Shown: positions 17,336 to 26,901, counted from the stretch's first letter. The stretch is 64,000 bases of DNA from Rickettsiales bacterium (GCA_041396965.1 JAWKXN010000001.1:1054001-1118000), one strand, 5' to 3'. The notes: a model not told the origin generated them from the letters alone. Translations and numbers: made by a program.

Positions 17336-18172
17336 ATGAAGCGTATTTCTTCTATCTCCGGTATAATATCGGATTACGATATTTTTTTTCTTGATTTATG
17401 GGGAGTAATACATGACGGAACTCATCTATATCCAAAGATATACGAGAGTCTAGTAGAACTTAAAAAATTAAACAAAGAAGTTATATTTATCTCAAATGCT
17501 CCAAGAAGAGCGATAAATGTTATAAATGTCCTTCATAATCTCGGAATAGATGAAAGTCTTTATAAAGAGGTAGTTTCCTCTGGTGAAGTGGGGTTTCGGT
17601 GGCTAAAGAATGGATACTCTAACTGGGGTAAGCGGTATTACCTTATTTCAGCTCTAAAAGATGTCGCCACCCTTGATGGCTTAGATTTTGACAGAGTTGA
17701 TAAACTACAAGAAGCTAATTTTATACTTAATCTGGGTTTTGGTTCAGAAGAACAAACAACTGAGGATTATCATAATATTCTAAAAGAAGCTGCCAACTTA
17801 TCATTGCCTATGCTCTGCCTAAATCCCGACCTTGAGGTAGTAAAAATAAACGGCGATAGATTTCCATGTGCTGGCGCTATCGCCAAAGAATATATAAATT
17901 TTGGTGGTGAAGTTAAATGGTTTGGTAAGCCATATATAGATATTTATAATTATTGCCATGATTTACTAGGCAGACCAGACAAAAACAAAATACTAGCAGT
18001 CGGCGATAGTTTAGAGACTGACATACCCGGTGCAAAAAATTTCGATATAGATTCTGTGCTAGTAACCGGTGGTATATTAAAAAATAAAAGCATAGAAGAA
18101 ATAAATAATGAGTGCAAGAAATTGAATTTAACTCCAAAATATATCACATCAGGTTTTGGTTTTACATCATAG
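17336..18172 (+). CDS. HAD-superfamily class IIA hydrolase (TIGR01459-like)
   Basis: A 278-aa NagD-related HAD hydrolase of a type found mainly in alphaproteobacteria. Motif I is FFLDLWGVIHDG, with the nucleophile Asp at ~20 and the family's Trp in place of the usual second Asp. Motif II is FISNAPRR, Lys is in WFGKPYIDIY, and motif IV is VGDSLETDIPGAKN. The substrate is unknown; relatives act on sugar phosphates or nucleotides. It probably shares a transcript with the cyclophilin upstream and converges with the envC-like gene. Confidence 0.88.
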   Translation: MKRISSISGIISDYDIFFLDLWGVIHDGTHLYPKIYESLVELKKLNKEVIFISNAPRRAINVINVLHNLGIDESLYKEVVSSGEVGFRWLKNGYSNWGKRYYLISALKDVATLDGLDFDRVDKLQEANFILNLGFGSEEQTTEDYHNILKEAANLSLPMLCLNPDLEVVKINGDRFPCAGAIAKEYINFGGEVKWFGKPYIDIYNYCHDLLGRPDKNKILAVGDSLETDIPGAKNFDIDSVLVTGGILKNKSIEEINNECKKLNLTPKYITSGFGFTS

Positions 18173-18187
18173 CGCTTGGCTATACTT

Positions 18188-19363
18188 CTAACGGCTCATT
18201 TCCCTTATCCATGAAGCTGGATTAACCGGCTTATTATTATGCCTCAACTCCATATAAAGCTCTCTATTACTTAATTGTTTGCCCATCTCACCAATTGGCT
18301 CTCCTTCCATCAAAAATTCACCGCTGGTAGTGGATATATTATCAAGCCCAGCTATAAGCGTATGATAATTATTTTTATGTTTTAGTATAACCATATTACC
18401 ATATTCCATAAATTTTCCAGAGAAAATTACCTCTCCATCGTAAGGTGAAGTAACTTGAGCGTCCGGTCTAGTTAATATAATAATACCTTTGCTCTTACCG
18501 TTCTTCTTTTCGCTACCATATTTCTGTATTAAACGACCGGCTGCCGGAACACGAATTTTACCTTTAGCGTCCGTAAAGGAGCGAAGACTAGAATCACCAG
18601 TACTATACTCAGCTTGTTTTCTTAACTCCTCTTTCTTGCGTTCTTCTTCTTTTTCTAAGGATACGATAAGATTTTTAAGATTTTTTGCTTTTTTCGCTAA
18701 TTTATTTAGTCTTATATCTATTTTTGTTTTCTCGGCTTTTATCTCATTTTGTAATTTTTTATATTTAGACATCTGTTCCGCTAACAGTTTTTTCTGCTTA
18801 TTAAGCCGTGAATTTTCTTCTTCCGCTTCTTCTTGTTTTTTCTCCACATCGTTTTTTAATTTGTTAAGCTCTATCATTTCACTATTTATCTTGATAGATT
18901 CATTACGAATTGTCTTCGTCATTATTTTTAAGGCTCTCGCGGCTTTTATATTATTATCCATATCACCCGGCATAAATATCACCGCTTCTTTTGGTGTTTG
19001 ACTTAATTTAATAGCCGAACGCACCATTAAACTTAGCTCTTTTCTACGTTTATTAAGCCTCTCGGTTTTTTCCTCTATGTCTAAATTAAGAACTCTAATT
19101 TTCTCCTCAATAGCCGATAACCTAGCTTCACTCGCTTGAAGGGAAGCCGCTATTTTTACCATTCTTTTTGAGATGATATTCTTCTGACTCTCAAGGTTCT
19201 CTATTTTTTTACCTAACTTGTCGGACTCCGCTTTGCTTCTACTTATCTCATCATTGGTTTTTTTTAGATCATCGTGCAAAGCGGCGGAAGCCGGTAAGTT
19301 TTCCGTCAATAAAAAACAACAACACATAAACGTGAATAATATTAATCTGTATTTTCTACGCAT
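18188..19363 (-). CDS. EnvC-like murein hydrolase activator (coiled coil + LytM/M23)
   Basis: A 391-aa exported protein: signal peptide (~1-28), a long Lys/Glu-rich coiled coil (~29-250) and a C-terminal LytM/M23 domain (~275-391). The M23 domain looks catalytically degenerate: the first zinc-ligand motif, normally HxGxD, is replaced by KGIIILT, and the last HxH is not seen around YMELRHNNKPVNPASW. This matches EnvC-type proteins, which activate amidases at the division site rather than cut peptidoglycan. It overlaps the gpmI stop by 8 bases, and gpmI-envC adjacency is common in proteobacteria. Confidence 0.88.
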   Translation of the reverse strand: MRRKYRLILFTFMCCCFLLTENLPASAALHDDLKKTNDEISRSKAESDKLGKKIENLESQKNIISKRMVKIAASLQASEARLSAIEEKIRVLNLDIEEKTERLNKRRKELSLMVRSAIKLSQTPKEAVIFMPGDMDNNIKAARALKIMTKTIRNESIKINSEMIELNKLKNDVEKKQEEAEEENSRLNKQKKLLAEQMSKYKKLQNEIKAEKTKIDIRLNKLAKKAKNLKNLIVSLEKEEERKKEELRKQAEYSTGDSSLRSFTDAKGKIRVPAAGRLIQKYGSEKKNGKSKGIIILTRPDAQVTSPYDGEVIFSGKFMEYGNMVILKHKNNYHTLIAGLDNISTTSGEFLMEGEPIGEMGKQLSNRELYMELRHNNKPVNPASWIREMSR

Positions 19364-21143
19364 AATTTATAAGTAATGACTTACCTGTCATTTCAGTAGG
19401 TTTTTGAATAGCAAGTAATTGTAGAATAGTCGGAGCTATATCCGCAAGCACTCCATCAGAAATTTTTATATTTTTATTTCTAAAATTTTTTCCAGCTATA
19501 ATCAAAGGAACAATATTAAGAGTATGTGATGTATGAGGTTGATTAGCTTGCGCGTCAAACATTTTTTCAGCATTCCCATGATCGGCGGTAATTAGTATAA
19601 CGCCACCTAATTTATTTACAGCGTCAAACAACTTTCCTATACATTCATCAACAGCCTCAACCGCCTTAATAGCGGCTTCTAAATTACCCGTATGACCAAC
19701 CATATCAGCGTTAGCGTAATTAACGACAATAAAGTCAAATTTATCAGAATTCATCTCATTAATAAGTCTATCTGTAACCTCATATGCTGACATTTCTGGT
19801 TTTAAGTCATAAGTAGCTACAGTAGGGGATGGAATAAGCACATGCTCCTCACCGACGAACTTTTCTTCCCTGCCGCCATTAAAGAAAAAAGTAACATGAG
19901 CATATTTCTCAGTTTCCGCTATGTGTAATTGTTTAAGACCTTGCTTGGAGACAATCTCACTTAAAATACCACATAGATCTTCATGAGGAAAAATCGCTGG
20001 TATCAAATCATTAAGCTCTTTAGAATATTCAGACATGCCAAGAGCGGAAGAAAATTTAATCTGTTTCTTTCTTGTAAAATCTGAAAAACTATCCTGAAGT
20101 AGCGCCGATAAAATTTGCCGCGCGCGATCCGCTCTAAAATTACACATAAGTAAACCATCACCATCTTTTATTCCCGCATAACCCTTGATAGCGAATGGCT
20201 CTATAAACTCATCTGATACATTATTATCATAATTTTTTTCAATAGTGCTTATATATGAATCCTTAAACTTGCTAGGGCTTACCATCTCGTCATAAGCTTT
20301 TTCTATACGTGACCACCGATTATCCCTATCCATAGCGTAATAACGACCTGATATTGTGGCAATAGATATAGCTGGATAGTTTTTTAGAGAAGATGGATAG
20401 TCAATATTAGAATCATCTTCTATTTCCATTAGCTCACTAAGCTTTTTTATAACTGGGAAAATATCATCAGCTAGCTGTTTATTCTGCTCTTTTACTATAG
20501 ATAAAAAGCAATGTAACGCCTCGCCATACTCACCGACATTAATAAATTCTATTATTTCATCAACTTCATCATCATTAAGTATACTCTCTGAATATTTTAA
20601 CAATAACGCCATATCATCCTCTATTATAGAGTAATGCAGACGCATAATAAATTCATGAGCGCTACGAGGAGGGCAGTCACGACCATCAAGAAATAAATGT
20701 AATTTTACGTCAAGACCGCTAGCTACAAAAATTCTCGCTATCTCTAATATATGAGCATAGTGAGAGTGAACGCCTCCGTCAGAAAATAAACCAAGCAAAT
20801 GAACAGTAGCATTATTCCTCTTCACACTATCAATAAAATTAATAAGCGACGGATTATTATTTATAGAACCATCATCTATTGCCTTGTCTATTTTTACCAA
20901 ATCTTGCAGAACAACCCGTCCGCTCCCTATATTCATATGCCCAACTTCTGAATTTCCGACCTGACCTTCAGGCAAACCAACATAATTCTCAGAAGCGTTT
21001 ATAAGTGATTTTGGAAATTCTTGGCTTATTTTATCAAAATTAGGAGTATTGGCTAAATTTATAGCGTTGTTATTATCATCGGTAGAATATCCCCAACCGT
21101 CAAGAATAGTAAGAACCACCGGTTTTGGACGTTCATAACTCAT
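19356..21143 (-). CDS. gpmI: 2,3-bisphosphoglycerate-independent phosphoglycerate mutase with insertion
   Basis: A 595-aa cofactor-independent phosphoglycerate mutase converting 3-PG to 2-PG. Motifs: VVLTILDGWG with metal ligand D15, the catalytic Ser65 in GNSEVGHMNIGSGR, LFSDGGVHSH, HLFLDGRDCPPRSA near 150, ATISGRYYAMDRDNRW near 262 and the metal site TADHGNAE. Usual length is about 510 aa. The extra ~85 residues fall at about 170-258, between the DGRD helix and the ATISGRYYAMDRD loop, and are mostly acidic and helical. All catalytic residues remain, so the enzyme should be active. With eno in the window it supplies lower glycolysis. Confidence 0.95.
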   Translation of the reverse strand: MSYERPKPVVLTILDGWGYSTDDNNNAINLANTPNFDKISQEFPKSLINASENYVGLPEGQVGNSEVGHMNIGSGRVVLQDLVKIDKAIDDGSINNNPSLINFIDSVKRNNATVHLLGLFSDGGVHSHYAHILEIARIFVASGLDVKLHLFLDGRDCPPRSAHEFIMRLHYSIIEDDMALLLKYSESILNDDEVDEIIEFINVGEYGEALHCFLSIVKEQNKQLADDIFPVIKKLSELMEIEDDSNIDYPSSLKNYPAISIATISGRYYAMDRDNRWSRIEKAYDEMVSPSKFKDSYISTIEKNYDNNVSDEFIEPFAIKGYAGIKDGDGLLMCNFRADRARQILSALLQDSFSDFTRKKQIKFSSALGMSEYSKELNDLIPAIFPHEDLCGILSEIVSKQGLKQLHIAETEKYAHVTFFFNGGREEKFVGEEHVLIPSPTVATYDLKPEMSAYEVTDRLINEMNSDKFDFIVVNYANADMVGHTGNLEAAIKAVEAVDECIGKLFDAVNKLGGVILITADHGNAEKMFDAQANQPHTSHTLNIVPLIIAGKNFRNKNIKISDGVLADIAPTILQLLAIQKPTEMTGKSLLINYA

Positions 21144-21175
21144 AATAATTCAACCATTTTGAAGCCATGCCTCAT

Positions 21176-21907
21176 TTAAGAATCAGCATTATCTGATTTA
21201 TCGGAAGAGGCGTTTACACCATCTATAATACTTTTTAATGTTGCCTTATTTGGTCTTTTACCAGCCATCACATAATAAACCATTTTGGTAAGATTGGTTA
21301 TATGATCTCCCAAACGCTCAAGATTCTTAGCGGCGAATACTACTTGCGTGCAAGGCATAACCCTATCAGCCGACTTACCCATTTCCTCCTGCATCATATC
21401 TATTATAGATTTATAAATAGCGTCTATGTCTTTATCCATTTTCCAAATAATAGCGGACTTCTCCACATCATTATCAGCGAACGCCGAAAGCGCGCCAGTA
21501 AGCATCTCTACAATAATATCAGACATTTCCTCAAGTTTTACTATAGCATCTTCCGGCACAAGCCCTGCTATACGCATACTTCTTTTGATTGTATTTTTCG
21601 CTAAATCACCAGCATGCTCAAGCATACCAGTTATCTTTATTATTGAGATAACAAACCGTAAATCAATAGCCATCGGGCTTTGCAGCGCTAAAACTGTTAT
21701 CGCTTCTTCCTCTATTTGTTTATCAAGCTTATTGATATGTTTATCAGCTAGCTTAGCGTCAGCGATCTTATCCTCATTTATTTCCCTAAATGATTTCTTC
21801 GCGTCAATTATAAGATCTTGAACTTCCTTTCCCATATCCATAGTAAGAGAAAGTAAATGATTCAACTGTTCATCATAAGAACGCAGAGTATGTTTTCCAA
21901 GAGTCAT
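21176..21907 (-). CDS. phoU: Phosphate signalling protein PhoU
   Basis: A 243-aa all-helical protein with two PhoU repeats. It has the expected metal-binding signatures around EDKIADAKLADKHINKLDKQIEEEA, PMAIDLRFVIS, and in the second repeat ADRVMPCTQVVFAAKNLERLGDHITN. PhoU restrains the Pho regulon through the Pst transporter and PhoR kinase. No pst or phoBR genes are near, which is unusual but not rare. It ends 32 bases before the gpmI start, so the two may be co-transcribed. Confidence 0.95.
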   Translation of the reverse strand: MTLGKHTLRSYDEQLNHLLSLTMDMGKEVQDLIIDAKKSFREINEDKIADAKLADKHINKLDKQIEEEAITVLALQSPMAIDLRFVISIIKITGMLEHAGDLAKNTIKRSMRIAGLVPEDAIVKLEEMSDIIVEMLTGALSAFADNDVEKSAIIWKMDKDIDAIYKSIIDMMQEEMGKSADRVMPCTQVVFAAKNLERLGDHITNLTKMVYYVMAGKRPNKATLKSIIDGVNASSDKSDNADS

Positions 21908-22011
21908 ATATATAGTCCGGTTACTGGTTATCCTTTATTATACATACAACATATAGTAGTAGTTGTTTATCATTTTTTCCAGATAAATATTATCCGTATC
22001 ACAACTATATT

Positions 22012-22467
22012 CTACTCTCTATGATAAGGATGATTAGATATAAGACAGTAACAGCGATATATCTGTTCAGCGAGTAACGCTCTTACTAACATATGCGGCC
22101 ATGTAACCCTACCAAATGACCAGATCAAATTTACTTTCCCTAATGTTTCTTCAGTAAGCCCATCCGCTCCACCAATTATAAAAGCGACAGACGATATACC
22201 ACGTTGCTGTATATCTGAGATATTAGTGGCGAATTGCTGGCTGGAAAGTAATTTTCCTGATTCATCAAGAGCCACTATATATTCATAGCCAGAGCACGCG
22301 TTTACAAGAACCTCATTCTCCTTATCTTTTTGTTTACCGCCAGAATTTTTTATATTGAACTCATTGCATTCAATTTTCCAGTTAGTGCGTTTTATATATT
22401 CGTGGAAAATTTGATATTCAGGAGAATTTTTCTTGAGTTTACCAATCGCGTTTATAGCTATTTTCAT
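22012..22467 (-). CDS. rlmH: 23S rRNA pseudouridine-1915 N3-methyltransferase RlmH
   Basis: A 151-aa SPOUT methyltransferase. The SAM-binding knot motifs are ALDESGKLLSSQQFA, VAFIIGGADGLTE, and SFGRVTWPHMLVRALLAEQ, and it ends in the conserved HPYHRE. Length is normal. It modifies pseudouridine 1915 in helix 69 of 23S rRNA. In many bacteria it lies with rsfS and nadD; here a membrane spermidine-synthase homologue sits between rsfS and rlmH. Confidence 0.96.
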   Translation of the reverse strand: MKIAINAIGKLKKNSPEYQIFHEYIKRTNWKIECNEFNIKNSGGKQKDKENEVLVNACSGYEYIVALDESGKLLSSQQFATNISDIQQRGISSVAFIIGGADGLTEETLGKVNLIWSFGRVTWPHMLVRALLAEQIYRCYCLISNHPYHRE

Positions 22468-22485
22468 CGCTAAATAATAAAATAA

Positions 22486-23934
22486 TCAATTATATGGCTG
22501 ATCAACGGAGTAGGTATTTTTATCATCTGTATATAAATCTTTGTCATCCGTATACTCATTATCAAAATATATATACATAATATTGGCTGGTTTATCATCA
22601 ACTCGTTTTTTCGCTTCCAAAGTATCGTTTTGCATTATTTGCCGTGAGAATGTTGGAAACACACTAGCGAAAGTATTATTATAACGGACACTAAAACGAT
22701 TAGCGAAAGTAGGGCTGGCTATAACATTAGCCGCTATAGTGCCGCCCTTTTTAAGCCGCGCCTTCACATCAAGCAAAAATTCTCTGGTCGTACATTCCAT
22801 AGGAATAGATATTCTATTAGTATAAACATCTATAAATATAATATCATATTTATTTTTTGTGTTGTGAACAAAGGCTCTCGCTGAGCTAGCGATAAATTTT
22901 TTATTATCGGTTAGTTTCCTATTTAAGAAATATTTTTCAGATACATCCTTAAGATCTGGGTCAATATCAACAAAAGTATAGTTATTGGTTTTATCATCTA
23001 TACCTATGGCGAAGCCACCAGCTCCAACTACTAAAATATCAAGAGGTTTCTTCGCAATTTCGGTTGCTGGTTTTATTATATTATCCTCAGCGTAAGCGAA
23101 ATACTCAAAACGGTACTTATGGTCTTTGCTTATCTGTGAGGAAGTAGAACGATTTATATGCAAAACCTTCCTTTCCTCTTCCGGCACATCTTCCACTCGC
23201 ACCATATTGTAAGCGTTGTTTGAGTATATATCAAACTCTCTCATAGTCTCTGTCTTATTAAGACCATAAACCGTTAGAAATACTATTACGCACAATATCG
23301 TCTCAAAACTAAATATACTCCTTACTAACAGCAAAATAAGAATACATAATAGCGATATAGTAACAATAACCGTATTATGCACGCCAACATAACTCATAAG
23401 CACTATTGTGGAAAACACTGAGCCAAGAAATGAACCAGTCGTTGAGAAAAACAACATTTTACCGGTTATCTCACTTAGTTTTTCGCGCGAGAAATAGTTA
23501 CTTACCAACGGAACGGTTTGCCCTAGCAGGAAAACTGGAAAAGATAAAAATAATACCGAATATAAAGATGTCTGAAACAGACGGTTAGTAAAACCAACCT
23601 TCTCAAGAACCGAAAAAAATATTTCCTGAAACACATAAGAAAGACCTATAGTTAGAACTATAAGCGATGACACCACATTCTTAAGTAAAAGTTTTCTTAT
23701 AGACAGTTTTTCTTTTTTCTTGTGCTTTGATTTGGCGTAGGCTTTCTTAAAGGCGTTACCACCAATATGGTAACCAAAAGCAAGTGGCATAAGCACAGCG
23801 CTAATTATAATAGATACTACTTCCGTACCACTGCCAACAAAAGGAACTAAACTCCTTATCGCAAGTAGTTCAGTCGCCAGTACCGCGTAACCTTCTATTA
23901 AAATTACCAAAAAAAGAAGCTGAGTTTTATTCAT
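22486..23934 (-). CDS. Membrane-anchored spermidine synthase-like protein
   Basis: A 482-aa protein with about six membrane helices in residues 1-~230 followed by a soluble spermidine-synthase-like SAM domain (~290-440). The nucleotide-binding loop is ILVVGAGGFAIG, followed by FVDIDPDL and IIFIDVYTNR, then TTREFLLDVKARLKKGG, a segment typical of the SpeE superfamily. The polyamine substrate residues cannot be confirmed, so the product could be another aminopropyl or methyl transfer. The C-terminus is a repetitive Asp/Tyr/Thr tail. It starts 38 bases after rsfS and ends 18 bases before rlmH. Confidence 0.75.
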   Translation of the reverse strand: MNKTQLLFLVILIEGYAVLATELLAIRSLVPFVGSGTEVVSIIISAVLMPLAFGYHIGGNAFKKAYAKSKHKKKEKLSIRKLLLKNVVSSLIVLTIGLSYVFQEIFFSVLEKVGFTNRLFQTSLYSVLFLSFPVFLLGQTVPLVSNYFSREKLSEITGKMLFFSTTGSFLGSVFSTIVLMSYVGVHNTVIVTISLLCILILLLVRSIFSFETILCVIVFLTVYGLNKTETMREFDIYSNNAYNMVRVEDVPEEERKVLHINRSTSSQISKDHKYRFEYFAYAEDNIIKPATEIAKKPLDILVVGAGGFAIGIDDKTNNYTFVDIDPDLKDVSEKYFLNRKLTDNKKFIASSARAFVHNTKNKYDIIFIDVYTNRISIPMECTTREFLLDVKARLKKGGTIAANVIASPTFANRFSVRYNNTFASVFPTFSRQIMQNDTLEAKKRVDDKPANIMYIYFDNEYTDDKDLYTDDKNTYSVDQPYN

Positions 23935-23972
23935 AATGAGAAATTATTATAAATTAATTTACAGTTGATTAA

Positions 23973-24347
23973 CTAAAAGGCGATTTCTCTGCTGGAATCC
24001 AGCGCCGACCACATTTTTTCTAAATTATAACGCTCACGTATGTCAGCTTTGAATATATGAACGATAACATCACCAGCGTCAACAAGTATCCACTCACCAC
24101 TTTCTTTTCCTTCTGTGGGAACTGTTTCATAACCAGCTTTTTTAAGAGCGGTAACTATGTAATCAGCGAGAGCCGCGACATGCCTTGACGATATACCAGT
24201 AGCCACCACCATACGATCAGCCACATCGGTTTTACCTTTCAAATCAACTGATACAACATCCTCAGCTTTATTGACATCTAACTCTTTACAGATAATTTTT
24301 TCTATTTCATCAACTGAAAGATTAGGAAAACTTTGCTTTCTATTAAT
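23973..24347 (-). CDS. rsfS: Ribosomal silencing factor RsfS, probable AUU start
   Basis: RsfS binds L14 (uL14) and blocks subunit joining. The conserved part runs KIICKELDVNKAEDVVSVD, LKGKTDVADRMVVATG, then SSRHVAALADYIV and GEWILVDAGDVIVHIF. The first conventional in-frame start codon is a TTG at 24242 inside the conserved core, which would delete the N-terminal helix. Upstream the frame stays open to the nadD TAG at 24381-24383 and contains no ATG, GTG, TTG or CTG. GGAG at 24355-24358 on the minus strand is 7 bases from an ATT at 24347 (another ATT is at 24350), giving 124 aa. The start is inference; the gene identity is firm. Confidence 0.8.
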   Translation of the reverse strand: MNRKQSFPNLSVDEIEKIICKELDVNKAEDVVSVDLKGKTDVADRMVVATGISSRHVAALADYIVTALKKAGYETVPTEGKESGEWILVDAGDVIVHIFKADIRERYNLEKMWSALDSSREIAF

Positions 24348-24380
24348 AATATTTCTCCATTTATAAAAATAACATACACT

Positions 24381-24989
24381 CTAATTATGTACAAAAAAAG
24401 CCATTTTTCCAAGCTTTTTTCTTATATCCGTAGATGAATTATCATCTTTTTTTAGACGAATCAAATAAAGTTGTGGCAAATTTTCCTTATAGTCTATCTT
24501 ATTAGTTTTATTAAGAAATTTCTTCATATAACTATACGATTTGCCAGAGGTACAACTAAATGAATAAGGAAAACGGTCAAAAACCACTATCGGAACTAAA
24601 GCCGCTATATCTTTCCATCTTTGCCAATTATGGAAACCAGCGAGATTATCCGCTCCCATTATCCAAACAAAAATAGTTCCCTTATATGCCTTTTGTAGCT
24701 TATCTATGGTCTGGTAGGTATATCGTATATTTTTTCTTCTCTCAAAATCAGAAACTATAATACGCTTACTATCTCTTGTTACCTTAAGCGCCGAACTAAA
24801 ACGCTCTTTATATGATGCCATATCTTTTGTTGATTTAAGTGGATTTTGTGGGCTTACCAGCCACCACAAGCAATCAATACCAAGTTTTTTAAGAGCATAC
24901 TCACTTATATGCAAATGTCCCACATGCGCTGGATTAAATGATCCTCCAAGCAGACCGACAACACGATTTTTAGTATAAACTGGCTTCAA
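24381..24989 (-). CDS. nadD: Nicotinate-nucleotide adenylyltransferase
   Basis: A 202-aa enzyme adenylating nicotinate mononucleotide to deamido-NAD. The nucleotidyltransferase motif is GLLGGSFNPAHVGHLHIS, followed by WLVSPQNPLK, IMGADNLAGFHNWQRW and the C-terminal STDIRKKL (the usual ISSTxIR). Length is normal. Its TAG stop is in the same frame as rsfS, whose coding region begins about 31 bases further on. It lies 28 bases downstream of proA on the same strand. Confidence 0.95.
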   Translation of the reverse strand: MKPVYTKNRVVGLLGGSFNPAHVGHLHISEYALKKLGIDCLWWLVSPQNPLKSTKDMASYKERFSSALKVTRDSKRIIVSDFERRKNIRYTYQTIDKLQKAYKGTIFVWIMGADNLAGFHNWQRWKDIAALVPIVVFDRFPYSFSCTSGKSYSYMKKFLNKTNKIDYKENLPQLYLIRLKKDDNSSTDIRKKLGKMAFFVHN

Positions 24990-25017
24990 CTTCTAAACTT
25001 CTTCATTTATCAAAAAA

Positions 25018-26301
25018 TCAAGGACGAACCTGCCCGTTACCATGTACCACATATTTATAAGTGGTAAGATGTTGCGCGCCAACAGGTCCCCTAGCGTGTA
25101 ATTTACCGGTTGATATGCCAATCTCCGCGCCAAAACCGAATTCTCCGCCATCAGCGAATTGGGTGGAAGTATTATGCATTACTATTGAGCTATTTACCTC
25201 ACGCATAAACTTTCTCGCGGCATTTTTATCGTCGCTTATGATGGCGTCCGTATGATGAGAGCCATATTTATTTACATGAGCTATAGCTTCGTCAATACCA
25301 CCAACTATCCTTAACGATATAATAGGAGCAAGATATTCGGTATACCAATCATCGTCATTTGCTAGATTTATCCGAGAATCTATCTTGGCTGATTCCACGT
25401 CACCACGTACTTCACAACCGACCTTATCCAATACGTCAACTATGGCTGGAATTACCTCTTTTGCTATATCCCTATCAACCACCAATGATTCCGTAGCGCC
25501 ACAAATACCAGCACGACGCATTTTAGCGTTAAGCACAACATCACACGCCATTTTTATATCAGCATTTTTATGAACATAGATATGGCAATTACCATCAAGG
25601 TGTAAAATAGTCGGAATCCGGCTTTCATCTCGTATCCGCTTGGTAAGTGATTTACCGCCACGAGGTATAATAACATCTATATACTCATTCATAACCAACA
25701 TCTCACCAACCGCTGCCCGATCACGAGTAGGCACAAGTTGAATAGCGTCCTGCGATAACCCAGCTTCTCTTAGTCCCTCATGAATAAATCTGGCTATAGC
25801 TTGTGATGAGTATATACACTCAGAACCAGCTCGTAATATAGCGGTGTTACCAGATTTTATACATAAAGCGGCAGCATCCGCCGTAACGTTCGGGCGTGAT
25901 TCATATATCATCCCGATAACTCCAATCGGTACACTTATCTTCTGCAATATAAGCCCGTTAGGTCTTTCCCATTCTTCTAAAACCCTATTTACCGGATCTG
26001 GAATAGTGCATATCGTCTCAAGCCCTGCCGCCATAGACTCAATCCGCCCCTCATCAAGACGTAAGCGGTCAATCATCGCGTCACTAAGCTGTTTCTTATC
26101 AGCGTAATCTAAGTCTTTCTTATTCTCATCTACTATATAATCAATATTGTCACGCAACATAATAGCGGCTTTAGCCAGCGCCATGTCCTTTTGTTCATTG
26201 GAAGCGTTGGCAAGCTGGTCGCTAGCAGTACGTGCCCTGCGCCCAATATCAAGCATCATTTCATGTATTTCGTTATTTAATTCAGTAGGTCTGGTTTGCA
26301 T
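25018..26301 (-). CDS. proA: Gamma-glutamyl phosphate reductase
   Basis: A 427-aa aldehyde-dehydrogenase-fold enzyme reducing gamma-glutamyl phosphate to the semialdehyde in proline synthesis. Motifs: PIGVIGMIYESRPNVT, SGNTAILRAGSE, IPRGGKSL, HLDGNCHIYVHKNAD and RRAGICGATESLV, which carries the catalytic Cys. The final GRPRGPVG-type region is present as ARGPVGAQHLTTYKYV. Length is normal. proB is not adjacent, so glutamate 5-kinase must be elsewhere. Confidence 0.97.
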   Translation of the reverse strand: MQTRPTELNNEIHEMMLDIGRRARTASDQLANASNEQKDMALAKAAIMLRDNIDYIVDENKKDLDYADKKQLSDAMIDRLRLDEGRIESMAAGLETICTIPDPVNRVLEEWERPNGLILQKISVPIGVIGMIYESRPNVTADAAALCIKSGNTAILRAGSECIYSSQAIARFIHEGLREAGLSQDAIQLVPTRDRAAVGEMLVMNEYIDVIIPRGGKSLTKRIRDESRIPTILHLDGNCHIYVHKNADIKMACDVVLNAKMRRAGICGATESLVVDRDIAKEVIPAIVDVLDKVGCEVRGDVESAKIDSRINLANDDDWYTEYLAPIISLRIVGGIDEAIAHVNKYGSHHTDAIISDDKNAARKFMREVNSSIVMHNTSTQFADGGEFGFGAEIGISTGKLHARGPVGAQHLTTYKYVVHGNGQVRP

Positions 26302-26449
26302 AACAATTACGATAATAATATATCAAGATTTAATTTTTATATATATTTTAATAGCTTAATCCGCAAATAATTGCAATATTTAATTGCTATATTAATTGTC
26401 ATAAAATTGTAAATTGCAACAGAGGTATCAAAAGCTTAATATATTGAAT

Positions 26450-26901
26450 ATGCAAAATTTATTCACAGATACACCACGAAACAACATTACAGATTTTGCT
26501 GCCAACGATAGAACTGTTACGCGTGATGATCATACAAATTTTATCATTAACCTTCACTTAAATACCAGTAGTATTTACAAAAATATTAAAGATCCAACAT
26601 CTATTGAATATGACTCAAGAGCTTTTAATATAGCTCTTAATGATGGTTCTATAAAAAGGAAATTAATATCAGAATTGCAAAACCACAACATTGATATTGT
26701 TGATGGAGATATCTATTATGGATATTTTTCTCTTACTGCTGACATAGGCAAAAATCAAATACTGCACATATCATTTCCAAAAAATTCTATAAAAAATCAC
26801 CAAAGATTTAACGAGCCAGAAATATTACAACCACTCGCTACTTTATATAAAGACGATGAATTAAAAATAGAAATACTGCCAAAAGTAAGAACTGAAGGGG
26901 T
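26450..26901 (+). pseudogene. Unknown protein, 5' part, interrupted by insertion sequence
   Basis: First ~151 codons of a gene of unknown function cut at base 26901 by the insertion sequence. The remaining frame would run 12 codons into the IS and stop at 26917. Removing the IS and one copy of the 5-bp target duplication joins it in frame to 28016-28688, restoring about 374 aa. The ATG at 26450 is chosen; a TTG at 26414 is also in frame. Residues are Asn/Asp/Ile-rich, with no signal peptide or membrane helix and no family I can name. Confidence 0.75.
26897..26901. repeat. Target-site duplication GGGGT, left copy
   Basis: GGGGT directly precedes the left inverted repeat and is repeated at 28011-28015 right after the right inverted repeat. 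Confidence 0.85.
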
